Shown here one piece after another: positions 1 to 6,759 of a DNA stretch of 27,635 nt; position 1 is the stretch's first letter, and each line of letters begins with the position of its first letter. The stretch is from SVKR01 sp963605115. Its GTDB lineage: Bacteria > Bacillota > Clostridia > Oscillospirales > Oscillospiraceae. The stretch covers positions 1 to 27,635 of the forward strand of contig CAVCTM010000018.1 in NCBI GenBank assembly GCA_963605115.1, given 5' to 3'. The notes under the pieces are model-generated. The model was not told the origin of the DNA. It did no database searches and worked only from the letters and a program-made list of their open reading frames with translations. Both the position numbers and the translations under genes were made by a program.

Positions 1-76
1 GCTGACAGCCTCCCTTGCACAGGGAGACCTTTAAATTGTGCGGCTTCGCCGCGTTGATAAGGCTTTTTTGACAATC
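1..76 (-). repeat. R1 dispersed palindromic element, copy A (partial, cut by window edge)
   Basis: This is the outer part of the same element seen whole at 5831-6055. It shows the GCTGACAGCCTCCC arm, the TTTAAA box, a GCGGCTTCGCCGC hairpin and the terminal TTTTTTGACAA end. It reads in the same orientation as the copies at 12067 and 27519. The rest lies left of the window. The TTGACA-like end at 68-73 has no good -10 partner at the right distance, so I treat it as element end and not as a promoter. Confidence 0.8.
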
Positions 77-118
77 TGAGCAACTCTCAATCGGTTCATT
101 ATACCATAGAAGTGGGGC

Positions 119-148
119 TTGATTCAAGCGCTAATTCTATGATATAAT
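119..148 (+). promoter_or_regulatory. Sigma-A type promoter for the DnaD-domain operon
   Basis: A -35-like TTGATT (119-124) and a perfect TATAAT (143-148) are separated by 18 bp. They lie about 40 bp upstream of the first start codon, and a GGAGA ribosome-binding site follows. The promoter is just outside repeat copy A. Confidence 0.6.
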
Positions 149-189
149 AAATGGCCCACTACAAGAGATAGATTCGGAGAGCGCACGCC

Positions 190-1116
190 ATGAACGAGGA
201 AAACCGCATTTTATCGTCCGCGGACGCGGACCGGCTGCTCGCCGCGAAGGACGGCGCGGCGGCGCTGCTTTATCTGCATATCCTGCGCCGCGGCGGGTTT
301 TCCCTGACGGACGCGGCGGCGGACCTCCGCTTATCCGAGGCGGAGACCGTCCGCGCGGCGGAGACGCTGCGGCGGCTCGGTCTGCTGCATCGCGAGCAGC
401 CGCTGCCGGAGAAGGCGATGCCGGAATACACCGCCGAGGACATCGGCGCGCGGGCGCGGACGGACCCCGGCTTTGAGGACGTCGTAGCCGAGGCGCAGCG
501 CGCGCTCGGCAAGGTGCTCTCCACCGCGGACTTAAAGCTGCTTTTCGGCATTTACGACTATCTCGCCCTGCCGCCGGACGTCATCATGCTGCTGCTGCAC
601 CACTGCATCGAGGAGTATCAGCGGCGCACGGGCGCGGGGCGGATGCCCTCCATGCGCTATGTGGAAAAGGAGGCGTGGTTCTGGGCGGAAAACGAGATCA
701 CGACGCTCGACGCCGCGGAGGAGCACATCCGGCGCGACCGCGAGCGGCAGAAGCTCGGCGAGCAGGTGAAGGAGGTCCTCCAGATCCGCGGCCGCGCGCT
801 GACGGCGAGCGAGGCGAAATACGTGCAGTCGTGGCTGGACCTCGGCTTTCTGCCGGACGCCATCGCCGTCGCCTATGACCGCACGGTGCTCTCCACCGGG
901 CGGCTCGTCTGGAAATATATGGACCGCATTTTGCAGAGCTGGAGCGAGAAAAAGCTCTTCACCCCGGCGGAGATCGAGGCGGGCGACGCGCGCCGTGCCG
1001 CCCCCGTCCGCCCCGCGGCGGAGACCCCGCCGGAGGACGAGCAGAAGCGGCGCAACCAGGAGATACTGCGAAAAATGTATGAGCAGATGAACGGAGGAAC
1101 GGGACATGGCGACTGA
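190..1116 (+). CDS. DnaD-domain replication initiation protein
   Basis: A 308-residue protein of the DnaD/DnaB_2 superfamily, which in Firmicutes helps load the replicative helicase at oriC or at restart sites. An N-terminal winged-helix-like part covers about residues 5-70. A first DnaD-type helical domain follows at about 83-185 (the stretch around ALPPDVIMLLLHHCIEEY, then MRYVEKEAWFWAE). A second, weaker one lies at about 190-262 (GFLPDAIAVAYDRT, WKYMDRILQSW). This two-domain layout is common in clostridial and phage-like DnaD proteins. The tail is charged and probably disordered. The ATG is preceded by GGAGA. The 3' end overlaps the next gene by 11 bp, and the partner is a DnaC/DnaI-type loader, which supports a role in helicase loading. 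I did not assign dnaD itself because several paralogues share this domain. Confidence 0.85.
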   Translation: MNEENRILSSADADRLLAAKDGAAALLYLHILRRGGFSLTDAAADLRLSEAETVRAAETLRRLGLLHREQPLPEKAMPEYTAEDIGARARTDPGFEDVVAEAQRALGKVLSTADLKLLFGIYDYLALPPDVIMLLLHHCIEEYQRRTGAGRMPSMRYVEKEAWFWAENEITTLDAAEEHIRRDRERQKLGEQVKEVLQIRGRALTASEAKYVQSWLDLGFLPDAIAVAYDRTVLSTGRLVWKYMDRILQSWSEKKLFTPAEIEAGDARRAAPVRPAAETPPEDEQKRRNQEILRKMYEQMNGGTGHGD

Positions 1117-2086
1117 CGGAAAGCTGCTCGCCCGCGCGCGGGACACCCTTGCGCGGCGGCGGGAGGCACACGAGGCGGAGCGCGACGCGCGCGAGGCGCG
1201 GCTCTGGCAGGAGCTCCCGGCGCTGCGCGATACGGACGCGGCGCTCCGCGCTATGATGGGCGAGGTCGTCTCCCTCGCCGTGAGCCACGCGGGACCGGAG
1301 GCGTTCGCCGACCTCGAACGCCGCAGCGCCGAGCTCTGCGAGCGCCACAAGGCGCTCCTCGCCGCCGCGGGCTATCCGGAAAATTATCTGGACGGCGACG
1401 TCGACTGCCCGGACTGCCGCGACAGCGGCTATCTGCCGAGCGGGGAGATGTGCCATTGCCTCCGCGCGCTCTATGAGTCCGAGCGCGCAAAGGAGCTCGC
1501 CGCGGCGCTCGCGCTCGGCGAGGAGAGCTTTGCGGACTTCTCCCTCGACTATTATACCGGCGCCGACCGCGAGCAGATGGAGCTCGTGCTGAACGCCTGC
1601 CGCAGCTACGCGGTGAAGTTCGGCAGCGACTCGCCGAACCTGCTGTTCCGCGGCGGAACGGGGCTCGGCAAGACCTTTCTCTCCGGCTGCATCGCCAAAA
1701 CGGTGTCCGGGCGCGGCTTCGCCGTCGTCTATGAAACGGCGCTGGACGCCTTCGACGCCTTCGAGTCCCAGAAATTCTCCCGCGACGCGGAAAATTACGC
1801 CGCGGCGAGCGAGCGCGTGAAGCGCATTCTGGACTGCGACCTGCTCATTCTGGACGACCTCGGCACGGAGCTGACCACGAGCTTCACCCAGAGCGCGCTT
1901 TATAACATCGTGAACTCCCGCCTCACCGCGGGTCGCAAGACCATCATCAGCACGAATCTCAGCGAGGAGGAGACGGCGCGGCGCTACCTGCCGCAGACCG
2001 TGTCCCGCCTCGGCGGGGAATACGTCGTGCTGGACTTCGCCGGGCGCGACGTCCGCCGCCAGCGGCTGGAGAGAAAGTACCAATAA
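1106..2086 (+). CDS. DnaC/DnaI-like helicase loader ATPase
   Basis: A 326-residue AAA+ ATPase of the IstB/DnaC/DnaI group, predicted to deliver the replicative helicase to DNA. A helical N-terminal region is followed by a likely zinc site, CPDC at 101-104 and CHC at 116-118, as in DnaI-type loaders. Walker A is GGTGLGKT (183-190), Walker B is LLILDDLG (246-253), a sensor-I-like ISTN lies at 281-284, and an SR pair at 300-301 is a candidate arginine finger. The start has GGAGG eight bases upstream and overlaps the DnaD-domain gene, so the two are probably co-translated. IstB of insertion sequences has the same ATPase core, but no transposase is nearby and the zinc site favours the DnaI type. 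Confidence 0.88.
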   Translation: MATDGKLLARARDTLARRREAHEAERDAREARLWQELPALRDTDAALRAMMGEVVSLAVSHAGPEAFADLERRSAELCERHKALLAAAGYPENYLDGDVDCPDCRDSGYLPSGEMCHCLRALYESERAKELAAALALGEESFADFSLDYYTGADREQMELVLNACRSYAVKFGSDSPNLLFRGGTGLGKTFLSGCIAKTVSGRGFAVVYETALDAFDAFESQKFSRDAENYAAASERVKRILDCDLLILDDLGTELTTSFTQSALYNIVNSRLTAGRKTIISTNLSEEETARRYLPQTVSRLGGEYVVLDFAGRDVRRQRLERKYQ

Positions 2087-2108
2087 AGAAAAAGGAGACG
2101 GAACGCAA

Positions 2109-3143
2109 ATGCAGCACGAGATCACGCGGATCATCCCCCTTTTGAACGAGCAGGGGCAGCTCACGGAGCCCGGCTGGGCGCGGCGCATGCTGCCCATTTA
2201 CCACCGCACCGATGTGCGCGCCGGCGCGCTGCGCATCAAGGAGTGGGACTATTATCTCATCACGAACGGACATATCGGACTCGCGCTCACCGTCGCGGAC
2301 AACAGCTATATGGGGCTCGACAGCATCTCCCTGCTGAACTTCGACGAGGGCTGGGAGATCACGACGAGCCCGATGCGCCTGCTCCCGCGCGGGACCACCG
2401 CCCTTCCGGAGCACTCCGCCGCCGGGGACACGGGCATCACCGGGCGCGACTACGGCATCCACTTCCGCCACGTCGACGGCAAGCGCGTGCTGCTTGCCCA
2501 GATGCGCCGCTTCGGTCCGGAGGGCAGCCTCACGGCGCGCATCGAGCTGACGGACGAGCCGGAGGACAGCATCGTCATCGCGACGCCCTTTGATAAGCCC
2601 GGCTATTTTTACTTCAACCAGAAGATCAACTGCCTGCGCGCCGCCGGCTCTGTCACTTACGGCTACGGAAACCGGACCTACACCTTCGACCCGGCGGACT
2701 CCTTCGCCGTGCTGGATTGGGGCCGCGGCGTGTGGACTTATAAAAACACATGGTACTGGGGCAGCGCCTCCGGCGCGGTCGGCGGCGTCCCCTTCGGCTG
2801 GAACATCGGCTACGGCTTCGGCGACACCTCCGCCGCAAGCGAAAACGCGCTGTTTTATAACGGCAGGCTGCACAAATTGGAGCAGGTGGAATTTCACATT
2901 CCGACGAAAAAGGGTCACGACGACTACATGTCCCCGTGGCGCTTCACGAGCAGCGACGGGCGCTTTGAGATGGACTTCACCCCCGTGCTCGACCGCAAAA
3001 GCCGCACCAGCGCCCTCGTCATCGAAAGCGACCAGCATCAGGTCTTCGGACGCTACACCGGCTGCGCCGTGCTCGACGACGGGACGGAGATCAAGGTCAA
3101 GGACTTCTTCGGCTTCGCGGAGAAGGTGAAAAACCGCTGGTAA
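2109..3143 (+). CDS. DUF2804 domain-containing protein
   Basis: A 344-residue soluble protein that matches the DUF2804 family throughout. Family-like stretches include the N-terminal ITRIIPLLNEQGQLTEPGWA and the central FDKPGYFYFNQKINC. Others are the tryptophan-rich LDWGRGVWTYKNTWYWGSA and the C-terminal PWRFTSSDGRFEMDFTPVLD. The family has a lipocalin-like or beta-rich fold by general opinion, and its biochemical function is not established. No signal peptide or membrane segment is visible. The start has AAGGAG, slightly distant (11 bases), and lies 22 bp after the ATPase gene, so it is probably the third gene of that transcript. Nothing in it suggests a replication role. Repeat copy B begins immediately after its stop codon. 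Confidence 0.8.
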   Translation: MQHEITRIIPLLNEQGQLTEPGWARRMLPIYHRTDVRAGALRIKEWDYYLITNGHIGLALTVADNSYMGLDSISLLNFDEGWEITTSPMRLLPRGTTALPEHSAAGDTGITGRDYGIHFRHVDGKRVLLAQMRRFGPEGSLTARIELTDEPEDSIVIATPFDKPGYFYFNQKINCLRAAGSVTYGYGNRTYTFDPADSFAVLDWGRGVWTYKNTWYWGSASGAVGGVPFGWNIGYGFGDTSAASENALFYNGRLHKLEQVEFHIPTKKGHDDYMSPWRFTSSDGRFEMDFTPVLDRKSRTSALVIESDQHQVFGRYTGCAVLDDGTEIKVKDFFGFAEKVKNRW

Positions 3144-3340
3144 GCGGCAGCTTTAAAGGTCTCCCTGTGTAAGGGAGGCTGTCAGCGCGAAGCGCTGACT
3201 GGAGGGTTGTGAGCTGCCGAAACATCCGAGCTTGGCGTTTGCGCAGGCTTACAACCCCTCAGTCGCGGCTTCGCCGCGCCAGCTCCCCTTACACTTCGGG
3301 AGCCTATAAAACCGCGGCTTGCAGCGCTTTGGTGCGACCA
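3144..3340 (+). repeat. R1 dispersed palindromic element, copy B
   Basis: Contains both arms of the element. The left arm has CTCCCTGTGTAAGGGAG followed by the GCTGTCAGCGCGAAGCGCTGAC hairpin region and GGAGGGTTGT. The right arm has ACAACCCCTCAGTCGCGGC and CAGCTCCCCTTACACTTC. The outer ends are diverged compared with the copy at 5831-6055, with no clear TTGTCAA/TTGACA ends. It fills nearly all of the 230-bp gap between the DUF2804 gene and the MATE gene. No promoter is recognisable between it and the MATE start. Confidence 0.82.
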
Positions 3341-3373
3341 TAACAATTTCCAAAAGAAAGAGAACCACCCAAC

Positions 3374-4753
3374 ATGTCCAAAACACACGCGCGGACGCTC
3401 ACGAGCGGTCCGGAATGGAAGTGCATACTGCTCTTTGCGCTGCCGATCATGCTCGGACAGTTTTTGCAGCAGCTTTACTCCACGGTGGACGGTATCGTCG
3501 TCGGGAACTATGTCTCCTCCGGCGCGCTCGCCGCGGTGGGCAACTGCGGCATTATGGCGAATCTGTTCCTCGCCGTCAGTCTCGGCATGTCCAACGGCAG
3601 CGCCGTGCTCGTCAGCCAGCTTTTCGGCGCGGAGCGGCGGGAGGACATGCGCCGCGCCGCGGCGACCTCGCTGACGCTTTTGGCGGCGCTCGGCGCGGCG
3701 GCGATGCTCATCGTCTTCTGCGCGGCGGAATTCTGCGTCGTCCATGTTCTCGGCATCCATGAGGCAGCCATTCAGACGGACGCTGCGGTGTATCTGCGCA
3801 TTTACGCGCTGGGCTTTGTCTTCACCTTTGTCTATAACGCCGTCGCCGCCGTGCTCCGCGCGGTGGGGGACAGCCGCGCCGTGCTGCTGTTTCTGCTGGT
3901 GTCCACGCTCGTGAACACGGGGCTGGACCTGCTCTTCGTCGCGGTGCTGGGCTGGGGTGTGGCGGGCGCGGCGTGGGCGACGGTCGTCTCCCAGCTCGCC
4001 TGCGTCGCCGTCAGCGTGTGGTATATGGTGCGCAATTACCCGGAATTCCGCTTCCGCCCCGCGGAGCTGCGCCCGGAGCGGGACAAGCTGCGCCTGTGCC
4101 TCAAAATGGGACTGCCCACAACGCTCCAGCAGCTCGTCGTCACGAGCGGCCACCTGTTTTTCCAGCGGCTCATCAACGGCTTCGGCGAGGCCACGATGGC
4201 GGCGTGGACCGTCGGCCACCGCTACGATCTTTACTGCTCCGTGCCCGTGATGGGCATGATGCAGGCGATGGCGAGCTTCGCCGGACAGAACGTCGGCGCG
4301 AACCGCTATGACCGCGTGAAGCGCGGGCTGCGCGCCGCCGTCGTGCTCGACCTTGCCATCGTGCTGGCGCTCGGCGTGGCGCTGCGCGCCTTCGCCGCGC
4401 CGCTCTCGGCGCTCTTCGGCGTGGAGGGCGCGGCGCTGGAGCAGGCGGTGGAGTGCCTGCGCTTTCTCTCGTGGTGCTACCCGATCTTCGCCGTTTACCT
4501 GCCGTTCAACGGCATGTATCAGGGCGTGGGCGACCCCGCCGCCTCCGCCGCCGGCAGCCTGATCGCGCTTTCCGTGCGCGTTGCGGGGTCTTATCTGCTC
4601 GTCTGCTGCTTCAACTGGGACTATCACGCGATCTGGACGCCCTATATCCCCGGCTGGTCCGCCGCGCTGATCTTTGTCCTGATCCACTATTTCCGCGGCG
4701 GCTGGAAAAAGCACAGCCTCGTCCGCGGCGCGCCGAAGGAGGGGGAAACCTGA
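3374..4753 (+). CDS. MATE family efflux transporter
   Basis: A 459-residue polytopic membrane protein of the multidrug and toxin extrusion family, which exports cationic drugs or metabolites in exchange for Na+ or H+. The N-terminal PIMLGQFLQQLYSTVDGIVV (about residues 23-42) is the typical first helix of the DinF/NorM-like branch. It is followed by VGNYVSSGALAAVG and SNGSAVLVSQLFGA. The second half repeats the pattern (LKMGLPTTLQQLV, AGQNVGANRYDRVKRG). About twelve hydrophobic segments are visible and the length is normal. The start is preceded by a weak purine-rich AAAGAG. Four bases separate it from the HD-domain gene, so they are probably one transcript. Substrate cannot be inferred. Confidence 0.93.
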   Translation: MSKTHARTLTSGPEWKCILLFALPIMLGQFLQQLYSTVDGIVVGNYVSSGALAAVGNCGIMANLFLAVSLGMSNGSAVLVSQLFGAERREDMRRAAATSLTLLAALGAAAMLIVFCAAEFCVVHVLGIHEAAIQTDAAVYLRIYALGFVFTFVYNAVAAVLRAVGDSRAVLLFLLVSTLVNTGLDLLFVAVLGWGVAGAAWATVVSQLACVAVSVWYMVRNYPEFRFRPAELRPERDKLRLCLKMGLPTTLQQLVVTSGHLFFQRLINGFGEATMAAWTVGHRYDLYCSVPVMGMMQAMASFAGQNVGANRYDRVKRGLRAAVVLDLAIVLALGVALRAFAAPLSALFGVEGAALEQAVECLRFLSWCYPIFAVYLPFNGMYQGVGDPAASAAGSLIALSVRVAGSYLLVCCFNWDYHAIWTPYIPGWSAALIFVLIHYFRGGWKKHSLVRGAPKEGET

Positions 4754-4757
4754 GCTT

Positions 4758-5342
4758 ATGCAGGACTTTTTTGCCTTTATTTCCCGGATGAAATACATCC
4801 CGCGCTGGAGCCTGATGCGCTCCACCGTGCAGGAAAACGTGCAGGAGCACAGCCACATGACCGCCGTGCTCGCCCACGCGCTGGGTCTCATCCGGCGGGA
4901 CGTGTTCGGCGTCCCCTGCGACCCGGAGCACCTTGCCGCCGTCGCGCTTTACCACGACGCGCCGGAGATCCTGACCGGCGACCTGCCGACGCCCGTGAAG
5001 TATCACGGCGCGGGGATCAAGGCGGCTTATGACGAGGTGGAGGCGCTCGCGGTGGAAAAGCTGCTGGGCGAGCTGCCGGAGGCGCTGCGCCCGGCTTACC
5101 GCGCACTTCTGACCGCCGAGCGCGACCCCGCGGAGTATGAGCTCGTCCGCGCCGCGGATAAGCTCAGCGCGCTCATCAAATGCGTGGAGGAGCGCAAGGC
5201 GGGCAGCCGGGAGTTCCTCTCCGCCGAGGCGGCGACGCGGAAAAAGCTCGCGGAGCTGCACCTGCCGGAGGCGGACTATTTTATGGAGCATTTTCTGCCC
5301 GGCTTTGAAAAAAATCTGGACGAACTGGGGGCTTTGGAATGA
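4758..5342 (+). CDS. YfbR-like 5'-deoxynucleotidase (HD domain)
   Basis: A 194-residue HD-domain phosphohydrolase resembling E. coli YfbR, which removes phosphate from deoxyribonucleoside 5'-monophosphates. The characteristic residues are present. They are RW (16-17), the first metal histidine in EHSH (about 31), the YHDAPE box (H66, D67, E70), the LTGDLPTPVKY stretch (72-82) and the downstream aspartate in RAADKLSALIK (D134). Length is typical for the family. It follows the MATE gene by 4 bp and shares an ATGA overlap with the DUF896 gene. In vivo it would act in the cytoplasm on dNMP pools. Substrate preference is inferred from family only. Confidence 0.9.
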   Translation: MQDFFAFISRMKYIPRWSLMRSTVQENVQEHSHMTAVLAHALGLIRRDVFGVPCDPEHLAAVALYHDAPEILTGDLPTPVKYHGAGIKAAYDEVEALAVEKLLGELPEALRPAYRALLTAERDPAEYELVRAADKLSALIKCVEERKAGSREFLSAEAATRKKLAELHLPEADYFMEHFLPGFEKNLDELGALE

Positions 5343-5542
5343 TTCAGGAGAAACTCGACCGCATCAACGAGCTCGCCCGCATCAAGCGCGAGCGCGAGCT
5401 GACCGCGGAGGAGGCGGAGGAGCAGTCCGCCCTGCGCCGCGAATACATCGCCGAGTGGCGCGAGGGCGCGATGCAGGTGCTGGAGAACACCTACATCGTC
5501 GATGAAAACGGGAATAAGCGAAAGTTAGAGCGAAAAAAATAA
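5339..5542 (+). CDS. DUF896 (YnzC-like) small protein
   Basis: A 67-residue protein of the DUF896/YnzC family, small helical-hairpin proteins widespread in Firmicutes; the Bacillus paralogue YneA-operon gene ynzC is LexA-regulated, but the molecular role is unknown. Family hallmarks are INELARIKRERELTAEEAEE (residues 8-27), the EQSALRREYIAEWR stretch and the conserved YIVDENGN near the end. The tail is lysine/arginine rich. Its ATG overlaps the stop of the HD gene (ATGA), so translation is coupled. No LexA-type site is visible upstream, so the SOS link should not be assumed here. Confidence 0.88.
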   Translation: MIQEKLDRINELARIKRERELTAEEAEEQSALRREYIAEWREGAMQVLENTYIVDENGNKRKLERKK

Positions 5543-5625
5543 TTTTTTTCGGAATACCGGGAACTTTTTTCGCGCCGCACCGTCTAAAGAAGCAGAAAAA
5601 CTGCCGAAACGGAAGGAGCGTGGCG

Positions 5626-5784
5626 TTGAAAATGGAGGAAAAATACATCGTGTGGGTGGTCCATCCCGGAAAGCTCGCCTCGTTCCACCGCGTCTCCGGC
5701 GGCGAGCAGCACGATTTTTCCCTGCACGACGAGTTCATGCAGTACCTGAGAGAGCTCATGGAGCGCGGGTACCGGTTCCAGTGA
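5626..5784 (+). CDS. Small orphan protein, 52 residues
   Basis: A short open frame not recognised as any family. A strong GGAAGGAG (5611-5618) lies seven bases before a TTG at 5626. An in-frame ATG at 5632 is thirteen bases away, and a GTG at 5620 is too close. I therefore prefer TTG and note ATG as the alternative (50 residues). The product begins MKMEEKYIVWVVHPGK, is rich in aromatic and charged residues, ends YLRELMERGYRFQ, and has no signal peptide or membrane segment. Codon use resembles the neighbours (GC-rich third positions). It lies 83 bp after the DUF896 gene, before the hairpin at 5797. Coding status rests on the ribosome site and codon pattern. Confidence 0.6.
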   Translation: MKMEEKYIVWVVHPGKLASFHRVSGGEQHDFSLHDEFMQYLRELMERGYRFQ

Positions 5785-5795
5785 GCAAATAAGAA

Positions 5796-5826
5796 GATCG
5801 CCCTGTCCGATCCGGACAGGGCGATT
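5796..5826. terminator. 13-bp hairpin, first of two related terminator-like stems
   Basis: ATCGCCCTGTCCG (5797-5809) pairs perfectly with CGGACAGGGCGAT (5813-5825) around a 3-base loop. No T-run follows on the + strand. On the - strand a loosely U-rich stretch follows. Bases 5796-5821 are a near-exact direct repeat (24 of 26) of 6060-6085 on the other side of repeat copy C. Confidence 0.6.
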
Positions 5827-5830
5827 CAGC

Positions 5831-6055
5831 TTGTCAAAAAAAGTCCTATCGTCGCGGAGAAGCCGCACAATTTAAAGGCCTCCCTGTGCAAGGGAGGCTG
5901 TCAGCGCGCAGCGCTGACTGGAGGGTCGTAAGCTGCTGGAATATCCAAGCATGGCGTTTGCGGAAGCGTGGTAACAACCCCTCAGGCGCTTCGCGCCAGC
6001 TCCCCTTGCACTTCGGGAGCCTTTAAAATCGCAGTTCGCAGGAGTTTCTTGACAC
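5831..6055 (+). repeat. R1 dispersed palindromic element, copy C (complete, 225 bp)
   Basis: The best-preserved copy. It opens with TTGTCAAAAAAAGTCC and closes with GGAGTTTCTTGACAC, which are inverted terminal repeats of each other. Inside are TTTAAA boxes near both ends and a left arm with CCTCCCTGTGCAAGGGAGG, a CAGCGCGCAGCGCTG hairpin and GGAGGGTCGT. The right arm has ACAACCCCTCAGGCGCTTCG and CAGCTCCCCTTGCACTTCGG. The element has no open frame of its own. It occupies most of the 307-bp interval between the convergent small gene and the TRIC gene. Confidence 0.85.
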
Positions 6056-6064
6056 GCTCGATCG

Positions 6065-6093
6065 CCCTGTCCGACCCGGATAGGGATTTTTTT
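6065..6093 (+). terminator. Rho-independent terminator for the 3374-5784 gene group
   Basis: CCCTGTCCG (6065-6073) pairs with CGGATAGGG (6077-6085) with one G-T wobble, followed by a run of seven T (6087-6093). It points in the + direction. The T-run overlaps the stop codon of the convergent TRIC gene. It is separated from the upstream + strand genes by repeat copy C. Confidence 0.7.
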
Positions 6094-6730
6094 ATTCCCG
6101 CGCTTTTGCTTTCGGGAGGCTCCAGCGCCAGTGGGCGGCGCAGAGGCGGAGGATCACGACCGCGGCGGCGCCGAGGAGCATGGCGGCGTCCGCGCCGAGG
6201 AGCTGCCAGAGCAGGGCGGTCAGCAGCGCGCCGATGATCGAGGCGCAGGCGTAAAAATGCTTGACGAACACGTAAGGCATGTTCCCCGCGAGCACATCGC
6301 GCAGGACGCCGCCGCCGACGCCGGTGATGACGCCGACGAACACGAGCAGGAACACGCCGTAATCCTCCGAGCGCGCGTAAGCGCACTGGACGCCGACGGC
6401 GGTGAACACGCCGAGCCCTACGGCGTCCATCGTGCCGAGCAGCTTTTCGCTCGGCAGCGGGTGGCGCTCCATCGCGCGCTGAACGCCGGGCAGGAAGGTC
6501 AGGATGGACACGGCGATGGCGGTCAGCGCGTAGACCGGGTCCTGAAACGTCAGCGGCGGGGTGTTGCCCAGCACGAGATCGCGCAGAACGCCGCCGCCCA
6601 CGGCGGTGCAGAGCCCCAGCATGGAAACGCCGAAGATGTCCATGCCCTTTTTGATGCCGACCGCCGCGCCGGACGCGGCGAAGGCGACGGTGCCGAGGAT
6701 CTCCAGAATGAAAACGACTGTGGTGTACAT
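6092..6730 (-). CDS. TRIC-type cation channel family protein (UPF0126)
   Basis: A 212-residue membrane protein of the bacterial TRIC/UPF0126 (YadS, YicG) family. It has the expected tandem repeat of three-helix units, each with a GGGxLRD motif at residues 45-51 and 139-145, followed by GNTPP and GNMPY. The KKGMDIFGV stretch at 28-35 is typical. Seven hydrophobic segments fit the family. Bacterial homologues form trimeric monovalent-cation channels, but substrates in vivo are uncertain (a glycine-transport role has been proposed for some). The start lacks a good ribosome site (AGGAAGG is about 17 bases away), so translation may depend on the gene 29 bp upstream. It is the last gene of the minus-strand operon, and a link to nucleoside salvage is not evident. 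Confidence 0.88.
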   Translation of the reverse strand: MYTTVVFILEILGTVAFAASGAAVGIKKGMDIFGVSMLGLCTAVGGGVLRDLVLGNTPPLTFQDPVYALTAIAVSILTFLPGVQRAMERHPLPSEKLLGTMDAVGLGVFTAVGVQCAYARSEDYGVFLLVFVGVITGVGGGVLRDVLAGNMPYVFVKHFYACASIIGALLTALLWQLLGADAAMLLGAAAVVILRLCAAHWRWSLPKAKARE

Positions 6731-6759
6731 GGCGAGTTGCTTTCGCGCCCTTCCTTTTT

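Noticed and set aside
68..96. Promoter using TTGACA at 68-73
   Set aside because: No -10-like hexamer lies 15-19 bp downstream, and the motif is the conserved end of the R1 element.
1106..2086. IstB of an IS21-type insertion sequence
   Set aside because: There is no istA-like transposase next to it. The partner is a DnaD-domain protein and the N-terminal cysteine site fits DnaI-type loaders.
3182..4891. Long minus-strand open frame opposite the MATE gene (569 codons)
   Set aside because: It is a GC-rich antisense shadow: low-complexity His/Arg/Ala/Glu composition, no ribosome site, no family match, and the plus-strand MATE protein is certain.
5626..5784. Toxin-antitoxin pair formed by DUF896 and the small orphan gene
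   Set aside because: Neither resembles a known toxin or antitoxin, spacing is not overlapping, and DUF896 proteins are ordinary chromosomal genes in Firmicutes.
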